From Colwellia sp. (GTDB lineage: Bacteria > Pseudomonadota > Gammaproteobacteria > Enterobacterales > Alteromonadaceae), in contig JABSOX010000038.1 in assembly GCA_013215655.1 (NCBI GenBank), positions 1 to 49,803 of the forward strand: 49,803 nucleotides of DNA, written 5' to 3'. Shown one piece after another: positions 43,413-49,803 of the stretch. The notes under the pieces were generated by a model. The model did not search any database, was not told where the DNA came from, and saw only the letters and a program-made list of their open reading frames with translations. The stretch's first letter is position 1. Every line of letters begins with the position of its first letter. Position numbers and translations under genes: made by a program.

Positions 43413-43961
43413 TTAAAACGGGTTTAAACTATACCCTTCTTGCTGCAGTACCGCATTTGCGGTCATTGCAGACAATGCCATTTGCACGCCCTGATGTAGA
43501 TTTTTATTCACTATTTCATAATAAGCTGCCGACTGACCACATAAATAGATGCGTACTTTGTTTTTTATCAATAACGATAACAATTCATTATTGGGATTAT
43601 TTTTACCGTATTGTCTTTGATAACTCTCGTTATTCAGTAAATCAAAGCCAGCTTTACCATGAATAACTAAGGCAAGTTGAATGTTCGCTGGCAAAATACC
43701 ATTAGCGGCATGCATATTAAAAAAACGAGCAACACTATTAATTCTGCCGTTTTCTTTATCTTCACTACCCTGCTCACTGGTATCAAATACTACTTTAAAA
43801 ACGGCATCATTATTTAAAATCAAATCTTGCTTAACAGTGGCGTGTTTACCATAACCTTTAATGATAGGGCCATCTTTAAAACTATCGGCATTAGCAAAAC
43901 AATGTGAGCTAATTAATAATTCCGTAATTAATAATGCCGTCATTAATGTTATATATTTCAT
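43413..43961 (-). CDS. DsrE-family periplasmic protein
   Basis: 182 residues starting at ATG 43961, giving a clean signal peptide (MKYITLMTALLITELLIS to CFA). A longer frame back to 44072 would overlap the divergent gene and has no signal peptide. The mature part contains FKVVFDTSE, IQLALVIHGKAGFDLL, VRIYLCGQSAAYYEI and a closing VQMALSAMTANAVLQQEGYSL, the DsrE/DsrF fold with its conserved Cys in YLCGQS. Some relatives take part in sulfur transfer; here function is unknown. Confidence 0.75.
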   Translation of the reverse strand: MKYITLMTALLITELLISSHCFANADSFKDGPIIKGYGKHATVKQDLILNNDAVFKVVFDTSEQGSEDKENGRINSVARFFNMHAANGILPANIQLALVIHGKAGFDLLNNESYQRQYGKNNPNNELLSLLIKNKVRIYLCGQSAAYYEIVNKNLHQGVQMALSAMTANAVLQQEGYSLNPF

Positions 43962-44089
43962 CTTATTTTTAATCTCATTTAGTAAAACACTTAATTTTGT
44001 TATTATTTTCAGTGTATATTTTTTATTATGACAATTCTTTGTTAACCTTGCCTGAGGAAATAATAATATCAACCAGTAAAGGACAATTG

Positions 44090-45298
44090 ATGCTCAAATT
44101 TATAATATTTATAACATTTATAACATTTTCCCTAGTATTTATATCACCATTAACTTTAGCCGACGCCACTCCGAATTATGAATTAGTCACTAAACTAAGT
44201 ACTATCATTGATGCAAAACCGATCAAACGATTACCTCCTAAATACCCCGTCAACGAAGCAAGATCTGGTCGAGATGGCTGGGTGGTAATGAGCTATATTG
44301 TTGAACCTAATGGCTCTACCAGTAATATTCTAATTGAAGATTCTTCAGGAAGTCGAGGGTTTGAAAAAGAAGCTCGTCGGGCATTAAAAAAATGGACGTT
44401 TCTGCCCGCAAGTGAAAATGGCGAAGCCATTCAACAATGTAAAAATACCGTGCAATTAGATTTTAGGATGATGCGTGAAAATAAGAGTGTTACTAAAAAG
44501 TTTTATCGTTTATATAATAACTTAGATGAGGCACTTAAACTGAGTAATCAAGAGGATATAGTTAACTTGCATCAAAAAATGATAAATTTCAAACTTCATA
44601 CCCATCTTGAAAGTTATTATAAATTCTCAATTCTTGCAGAATATGAAAAGCGTAAAGAAAACAAAGCGTCTCAGCTTAACTACCTAGATAAAGCATTAAG
44701 GTTTTCTGGTAGTTATGGTTACTTCAAACGATTAAATAACGAGGAAGATGTCTCTGCTGATGGTATTAAAATGAAAATAGGTGAAAACTATGAAAAACTA
44801 AAAGCTAAATTACAAAGTAAAACAGATAAAAACAAAGAGCAGATGTTCTATGCGTCTTATCATAATAAGCTTTTATTAGAACTTAGTTTAAACAAAGTCT
44901 CTGCCGCATTAGATTCTATTGATCATCTTTTATTATTAACCATTAACAAAAAACAACATCCTTCTTATCTAAAACAGAAACATTTACTTGAGCAATTCAT
45001 TCAAAGTGATACGCCTATTTCCACTTCTGGGAATATTGGTGAAAAATCTTTCTGGCAACACAATTTACTTCGAAATCAATTTAGTTTTATTGATATAAAA
45101 GGTGCGCTGACTAAAATAGATTTACGTTGCAGCAATAAACGCCATGTTTATACCATTAATGATAAATCAACATGGACAATTCCACAGGTTTGGCAAGGTT
45201 GTTCAGTATATGTTTATGGTGAAGACAATTCTTCGTTCACATTGATAGAAACGAATAGTACAGCAAAAAATAATGAACTTGCTTTAAACAAGCCATAA
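44090..45298 (+). CDS. Secreted TonB_C-domain protein with helical C-terminus
   Basis: 402 residues from ATG 44090, which has AAAGGA 6 bases upstream; an ATG-less extension to 43997 is not supported. After a signal peptide (ending near TLADA) comes a TonB C-terminal-type domain (about residues 38-125: RLPPKYPVNEARSGRDGWVVMSYIVEPNGS, then FEKEARRALKKWTFLPA). The rest (130-402) is helix-rich and TPR-like, then a strand-rich end. True TonB has the domain at its C-terminus behind a membrane anchor and a Pro-rich span; none is present, so an energy-transducer role is unlikely. Confidence 0.75.
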   Translation: MLKFIIFITFITFSLVFISPLTLADATPNYELVTKLSTIIDAKPIKRLPPKYPVNEARSGRDGWVVMSYIVEPNGSTSNILIEDSSGSRGFEKEARRALKKWTFLPASENGEAIQQCKNTVQLDFRMMRENKSVTKKFYRLYNNLDEALKLSNQEDIVNLHQKMINFKLHTHLESYYKFSILAEYEKRKENKASQLNYLDKALRFSGSYGYFKRLNNEEDVSADGIKMKIGENYEKLKAKLQSKTDKNKEQMFYASYHNKLLLELSLNKVSAALDSIDHLLLLTINKKQHPSYLKQKHLLEQFIQSDTPISTSGNIGEKSFWQHNLLRNQFSFIDIKGALTKIDLRCSNKRHVYTINDKSTWTIPQVWQGCSVYVYGEDNSSFTLIETNSTAKNNELALNKP

Positions 45299-45306
45299 AA
45301 TTATTC

Positions 45307-45330
45307 TGGGGAAGATAATAATCTTCCCCA
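45307..45330. terminator. Hairpin between converging genes
   Basis: TGGGGAAGAT (45307-45316) and ATCTTCCCCA (45321-45330) pair perfectly around AATA. It lies between the TonB_C-domain gene and pilU. A long U-run is lacking, so it may be a moderate terminator for both. Confidence 0.65.
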
Positions 45331-45367
45331 AAGCCAAAGTTTAAAACTGTCTAATGCCAAACCTTAA

Positions 45368-46495
45368 TCATTCTTCTTTAGGCTCTAAACCTTCAATAGT
45401 TACGCCACTTAAAGCGCCTGTTCCACCTTGATCATTACTACGTAATTTAATCATTAAGCGTAAGTCATTAGGTGAATCCGCATGGTGTATGGCATCAGCA
45501 TAATTAATTAAACCTTTTTGGTATAAATCAAATAAAGCGCCATCAAAGGTTTGCATCCCCTGCTCTTTTGATTTTTCCATGACTTCTTTAATACTACCTA
45601 TATCACCTTTTTTAATTAGCTCTGCGATATAAGGAGAATTAAGTAAAATTTCAATGGCGGCAACGCGACCATGTCCATCTTTAGTTGGAATAAGTTGCTG
45701 CGCAATAATACCTCTCAAATTTAGTGCCAAATCAAATAACAATTTATCATGTTGATTTGCTGGTACTAAATGCATAATACGGTCAATGGCTTGGTTGGCA
45801 TTATTGGCATGTAACGTGGCAATACATAAATGACCCGTTTCTGCGAAACTTAATGCATGTTCCATCGTTTCTCGATTACGAATTTCACCAATTAAGATAA
45901 CATCGGGCGCTTGTCGTAGTGAACTTTTTAATGCGGCATCAAAGCTTTCGGTATCTAAACCTACTTCACGCTGCGTTATCATACATTTAGCATGCTCATG
46001 CACAAACTCAACGGGATCTTCAATGGTTAAAATATGGCCTCGTGAATTTTTATTACGATAGCCAATTAAGGCTGCCATTGAAGTAGACTTACCCGTGCCC
46101 GTACCACCAACAAATAAAACTAAACCACGTTTAGACATCACCACATCTTTTAATACTGATGGTAAACCTAAATCATCGGCCTCAGGAATATCGGTGACGA
46201 TACGACGAATAACCATACCAGCCATATCTCGTTGCCAAAATGCAGAGACCCGAAAGCGACCAATATCATCAATAGAAATAGCAAAGTTACATTCTTTGGT
46301 ATCTTCAAAGATGCCTTTATTTTTTTCAGTCATGGCATCATGTACTAGCCCCAAAGATTCATCTGCAGTTAATACATGTTCATCTATCGGCTGTAGCTCA
46401 CCATTAATTTTAGCACTTACCGGAAGTTTGGCAGTAACAAACATATCAGAGGCTTCATGCTGTACCATTTTTTTTAATAAATCATGAAAATTCAT
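45368..46495 (-). CDS. pilU: Type IV pilus retraction ATPase PilU
   Basis: Hexameric cytoplasmic ATPase that helps PilT retract type IV pili. 375 residues with Walker A GGTGTGKSTSM near 132, Asp box ILTIEDPVEFVHEHAKC, Walker B APDVILIGEIRNRETM and the His box HLCIATLHANN. The C-terminus (GGTGALSGVTIEGLEPKEE) is longer than that of PilT, as usual for PilU. It is 17 bp downstream of pilT. Confidence 0.94.
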   Translation of the reverse strand: MNFHDLLKKMVQHEASDMFVTAKLPVSAKINGELQPIDEHVLTADESLGLVHDAMTEKNKGIFEDTKECNFAISIDDIGRFRVSAFWQRDMAGMVIRRIVTDIPEADDLGLPSVLKDVVMSKRGLVLFVGGTGTGKSTSMAALIGYRNKNSRGHILTIEDPVEFVHEHAKCMITQREVGLDTESFDAALKSSLRQAPDVILIGEIRNRETMEHALSFAETGHLCIATLHANNANQAIDRIMHLVPANQHDKLLFDLALNLRGIIAQQLIPTKDGHGRVAAIEILLNSPYIAELIKKGDIGSIKEVMEKSKEQGMQTFDGALFDLYQKGLINYADAIHHADSPNDLRLMIKLRSNDQGGTGALSGVTIEGLEPKEE

Positions 46496-46512
46496 ATTAT
46501 TACCTTAGTATT

Positions 46513-47559
46513 CTAATATCCGGATGAAAACTGACTTTTATCCATAGCTTTTTCCATTGCCGCTTGTTTTGTAATTATGCCGCGATTAACCAAATTCAAT
46601 AAACATTGATCCATGGTTTGCATACCATGTGACATACCCGTTTGAATCGACGAGTACATTTGCGCAATTTTATCTTCACCAATAAGGTATCGAATAGCCG
46701 GTACACCGATCATAATTTCATGAGCAGCAACACGACCACCACCAACTTTATTAATTAAGGTTTGTGAAATTACCGCACGCAACGACTCCGATAACATCGA
46801 ACGCACCATAGATTTCTCTTCTCCAGGGAATACATCAATAATACGGTCAATAGTTTTTGGTGCTGAGGTGGTATGTAACGTACCAAATACTAAGTGACCG
46901 GTTTCCGCTGCGGTCATCGCTAAACGAATAGTTTCTAAATCACGCATTTCACCAACAAGAATAACGTCAGGGTCTTCACGTAACGCTGAACGTAAAGCAG
47001 CACTAAAACTTAAAGTATCGCGATGTACTTCACGTTGGTTGATTAAACACTGTTTATTTTCATGAACGAATTCAATCGGATCTTCAATAGTTAAAATATG
47101 ATCGTTTTTGGTACTGTTAATATAATCAACCATCGCCGCTAACGTTGTAGATTTTCCCGAACCTGTCGGCCCTGTAACTAAAACTAAACCACGTGGCGTA
47201 TTTGAAATATCACGAAAAATATCGGGACAACCTAAATCATCAAGTGATAAAATTTTGCTAGGAATAGTACGAAATACCGCAGCAGGGCCTCGATTTTGAT
47301 TAAACGCATTAACCCTAAAACGGGCTAGATTTGGTACTTCAAAGGAAAAATCGACTTCTAAATTTTCTTCATATTCTTTACGTTGACGATCATTCATAAT
47401 GTCGTAAACTAGCGCATTGACGTCTTTTTCATCAAAAGCAGGTATATTTAGCTTCCTGACATCGCCATCAACACGTATTAACGGCGGACTACCTGATGAT
47501 AAATGTAAATCAGACGCATTATTTTCAACACTAAACGCAAGTAATTCGGTAATATCCAT
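46513..47559 (-). CDS. pilT: Type IV pilus retraction ATPase PilT
   Basis: Main motor of pilus retraction and twitching. 348 residues: N-terminal PAS-like domain (NASDLHLSSGSPPLIRVDGDVR), Walker A GPTGSGKSTTLAAM near 130, Asp box ILTIEDPIEFVHENKQC, Walker B DPDVILVGEMRDLETI, His box HLVFGTLHTTSAPKTIDRI, and the C-terminal PilT motif AIRYLIGEDKIAQMYSSIQTG. It is divergent from yggS with 80 bp between them, a conserved arrangement in Gammaproteobacteria. Confidence 0.96.
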   Translation of the reverse strand: MDITELLAFSVENNASDLHLSSGSPPLIRVDGDVRKLNIPAFDEKDVNALVYDIMNDRQRKEYEENLEVDFSFEVPNLARFRVNAFNQNRGPAAVFRTIPSKILSLDDLGCPDIFRDISNTPRGLVLVTGPTGSGKSTTLAAMVDYINSTKNDHILTIEDPIEFVHENKQCLINQREVHRDTLSFSAALRSALREDPDVILVGEMRDLETIRLAMTAAETGHLVFGTLHTTSAPKTIDRIIDVFPGEEKSMVRSMLSESLRAVISQTLINKVGGGRVAAHEIMIGVPAIRYLIGEDKIAQMYSSIQTGMSHGMQTMDQCLLNLVNRGIITKQAAMEKAMDKSQFSSGY

Positions 47560-47639
47560 ACTGACCTCTTAGTAAAATACTACCGCCGTATTATTCGACC
47601 ATAGTATTGGAAATTTAAAGACAACATTAAACAAAGTAT

Positions 47640-48320
47640 ATGACATCCATTAAAGATAATATCGCTTCCATTGAAGTGCAAATTTCACAAGCATGTAAAA
47701 ACGCCAATCGTCTAACCAATGAAGTAATACTACTCGCTGTTAGTAAAACAAAACCCATCGATTTAATTGAACAAGCTTATCTTGCTGGACAACGAGAGTT
47801 TGGCGAAAGTTATGTACAAGAGTCGGTAGAAAAAATTGCCAAACTCACTCATTTAACCGATATCTGCTGGCACTTTATCGGCCCTATTCAATCCAATAAA
47901 ACCCGTCAAATTGCAGAAAATTTTTCTTGGGTACATAGCGTCGACAGAATAAAAATTGCCAAGCGCCTTGATGGACATCGATATGGTCAAGATACTCCGC
48001 TAAGCATTTGTTTACAAGTGAATATTAGTGGTGAAACAAGTAAATCTGGCGTCACCATTGAACAATTACCTGAGCTAATAAATTTTGTTGAAAACTGTGA
48101 AAACCTTAAACTTCGTGGCTTAATGGCAATTCCGGAAAAAAACGCCCCCGCACAAGCATTTAGTCAAATGTACAAGCTATTTTTAGCATTACAAGAACAA
48201 CATCCCGATGTAGATACCCTCTCGATGGGCATGTCTGCTGATTTAGAAGCTGCCATTACTGCGGGTTCAACCATGGTGAGAGTAGGTTCAGCTATTTTTG
48301 GACAGCGTGAGTACAAATAA
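47640..48320 (+). CDS. yggS: Pyridoxal phosphate homeostasis protein YggS
   Basis: PLP-binding protein without known enzymatic activity that balances vitamin B6 and amino acid metabolism. 226 residues with a TIM-barrel fold. The PLP-binding Lys lies in LLAVSKTKP; FGESYVQE, HFIGPIQSNK, VHSVDR, LQVNISGETSKSG, GLMAIP and SMGMSADLEAAITAGSTMVRVGSAIFG are all family landmarks. It leads a likely operon with proC and yggT. Confidence 0.95.
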   Translation: MTSIKDNIASIEVQISQACKNANRLTNEVILLAVSKTKPIDLIEQAYLAGQREFGESYVQESVEKIAKLTHLTDICWHFIGPIQSNKTRQIAENFSWVHSVDRIKIAKRLDGHRYGQDTPLSICLQVNISGETSKSGVTIEQLPELINFVENCENLKLRGLMAIPEKNAPAQAFSQMYKLFLALQEQHPDVDTLSMGMSADLEAAITAGSTMVRVGSAIFGQREYK

Positions 48321-48419
48321 AAAAGTCGTTAACTAGTTCATTTTCTTTCACTTACTTAGCTGATATTTCGCTACAATAGTGCATAAATAATTTTCATCAA
48401 ATACTGAGAACAACAAACC

Positions 48420-49232
48420 ATGACCAAAATAGCATTTATTGGCGCAGGTAATATGAATGGCGCGATTATTTCAGGTTTGATCAAAAAAGGATATGATGCA
48501 ACACAGGTTATAGTGTCTAATCCTTCTGCTGAAAAACGTCTCGCTTTACATCAAAAATTGGGTGTTTTACATACCGACAATAATATTGAAGCGTCAGAAT
48601 TTGCCGACACGATTGTATTGGGGGTAAAACCTCATTTAATTACAGCTGTTTGTGCGGATATTAGTAAACATATCGATATTTCAAACAAGTGCTTTATTTC
48701 TATTGCTGCAGGTTGTACGGTTGCCCAAATGCAAACTTCATTAGCAAAGCCTTGCGCCATTATACGTACAATGCCCAATACCCCCTCACAACTCGGTCTT
48801 GGTGTTACTGGCTTATATTCAGCTAGTGGCGTAAGTGAAAATCAAAAACTCGTTGCTGAAGAATTAATGTCATCTGTAGGGATCATTAAATGGCTTGCCA
48901 GTGAAGATGAAATAGATAATATTACTGTCGTTTCTGGCTCTGGCCCCGCTTATTTCTTTTTATTTATGGAAGCGATGGAGCAACAAGCGTTAAACTTAGG
49001 GTTTACAGCTCAAGAAAGTCGAGAACTTGTTCAACAAACCGCTTTAGGTGCTGCGCAAATGGTTGTGCAAAATCAAATACCGATCAGTGAGTTACGTGCT
49101 AACGTAACATCTAAAGGTGGAACAACAAATGCCGCAATTCAGTCATTCATTAAAGACGGTTTGCCACAAGTTGTAACAAATGCGATGAATAGTGCATTGC
49201 ATAGAGCTAAAGAAATGGCGCAAAATAGCTAG
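48420..49232 (+). CDS. proC: Pyrroline-5-carboxylate reductase
   Basis: Last step of proline synthesis: reduces 1-pyrroline-5-carboxylate with NAD(P)H in the cytosol. 270 residues. The Rossmann motif is IAFIGAGNMNGAIISGL, with VLGVKP and IRTMPNTP following. The C-terminal dimerisation domain has VVSGSGPAYFFLFMEAM and VTSKGGTTNAAI. The 99-bp gap from yggS contains no clear terminator. Confidence 0.96.
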   Translation: MTKIAFIGAGNMNGAIISGLIKKGYDATQVIVSNPSAEKRLALHQKLGVLHTDNNIEASEFADTIVLGVKPHLITAVCADISKHIDISNKCFISIAAGCTVAQMQTSLAKPCAIIRTMPNTPSQLGLGVTGLYSASGVSENQKLVAEELMSSVGIIKWLASEDEIDNITVVSGSGPAYFFLFMEAMEQQALNLGFTAQESRELVQQTALGAAQMVVQNQIPISELRANVTSKGGTTNAAIQSFIKDGLPQVVTNAMNSALHRAKEMAQNS

Positions 49233-49303
49233 TATAAAATACATATTAACTTATTCAATGAAATAAATTAGTTAATGGTTCAATAAAATTTCCGGAGAAA
49301 TAA

Positions 49304-49803
49304 ATGGCAGCAATTAATTACCTGCTTGGTTTTGTCTTTGACGCAATGTTGATGATATTAGTAATACGTGTGTGGTTACAGCTAGTAAGAGCTGACTTTT
49401 ATAATCCCATGAGTCAATTTATAGTTAAAGTTAGTAATCCTCTAGTACTGCCCTTTCGCCGAGTAATTCCGGGGTTTGGTGGTATAGATTTAGCAACTTT
49501 AGTTCTCGCTTATTTAATTGCCTCACTTAAATTTATTATTATCCCGTTATTAAATGGTGGCGGGATTGATATAGTTTCGGCATCATTTTTAGGATTAATA
49601 TATCTAGTTAAACAAACGGGGGTTTTACTGTTTATCATCATGTTGGTGATGGCACTAATGAGCTGGGTAGTACAAGGTTATAACCCAACGCAATTGATAT
49701 TCCAGCAATTAACCGATCCTGTATTAAAACCTATTCGCCGCATAATTCCGAGTATCGGTGGTTTAGATTTATCCATTCTTGCCGCGTTTTTATTACTCAA
49801 TGT
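49304..49803 (+). CDS. yggT: YggT family membrane protein, cut by the window end
   Basis: ATG 49304 is preceded by GGAGAAATAA. The visible 166 residues show two YggT repeats, each with membrane helices around a VSNPLVLPFRRVIPGFGGIDL motif (second copy LTDPVLKPIRRIIPSIGGLDL). Only the last residues are missing. The family is an inner-membrane protein linked to osmotic or K+ stress tolerance and to cell division-site factors in plastids; role here not known. Confidence 0.92.
   Translation, partial: MAAINYLLGFVFDAMLMILVIRVWLQLVRADFYNPMSQFIVKVSNPLVLPFRRVIPGFGGIDLATLVLAYLIASLKFIIIPLLNGGGIDIVSASFLGLIYLVKQTGVLLFIIMLVMALMSWVVQGYNPTQLIFQQLTDPVLKPIRRIIPSIGGLDLSILAAFLLLN

Noticed and set aside
43962-44072. 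N-terminal extension of the DsrE-family gene by 37 residues
   Set aside because: It hides the signal peptide and overlaps the opposite gene's promoter region.

Overview
The window looks like chromosomal DNA of a marine, AT-rich gammaproteobacterium of the order Alteromonadales, most likely Colwelliaceae (Colwellia, Thalassotalea or a relative). This rests on three things: the low GC content, the conserved pilU-pilT | yggS-proC-yggT block at the right end, and many secreted, lipid-anchored or GlyGly-CTERM proteins typical of that group. The genus is an inference from the look of the proteins; no database search was run.

Layout. 103-3501 is a large secreted multidomain protein (lysozyme-like fold, RTX-type segment, PKD/cadherin-like repeats, two chitin-binding-type modules). 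4174-8040 is an Fbp-type ferric iron ABC transporter (fbpA, fbpB, fbpC on the minus strand) with a Fur-box-like site upstream and a perfect terminator hairpin between fbpA and fbpBC. 8202-8423 is a decayed dodecin gene. 8457-12523 holds an SGNH-type lipoprotein, an amino-acid-type periplasmic binding protein and four small genes (membrane protein, NTF2/SnoaL-like secreted protein, RDD protein, unknown). 12833-20224 is a five-gene export and signalling module: MacA/HlyD-type adaptor, MacB/LolD-type ATPase, double FtsX-type permease, sigma-54 response regulator and histidine kinase. It is preceded by a -24/-12 promoter and a perfect palindrome suited to the regulator. 20296-28730 holds a serine hydrolase with TPR, a binding-protein-like sensor, a decayed ClbS/DfsB gene, two lipoproteins (one an S41 protease), a 7TM-LytTR regulator and a diguanylate cyclase. 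28995-30293 is a FucP-type sugar transporter.

The most interesting region is 30419-38200. A ToxR/CadC-like membrane transcription factor with a TolB-type propeller (30419-32704) is divergent from the first of three related secreted NHL-propeller proteins (32878-33729, 34240-36405, 37018-37986). All three NHL genes carry the same upstream element: four-base TCAA cores with identical 11- and 22-bp spacing around a 16-bp identical block. Phased direct repeats are the usual binding pattern of OmpR/CadC-type winged helices, so the four genes may form an undescribed regulon. One NHL protein keeps a GlyGly-CTERM sorting tail; in another the tail is present but out of frame after a short repeat tract.

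The right part has metR divergent from metE, another LysR regulator, two copies of a MITE-like repeat (36659-36870 and 42992-43153), a DsrE-family periplasmic protein, a TonB_C-domain protein, the type IV pilus retraction ATPases, and the yggS-proC-yggT operon, cut by the window end.
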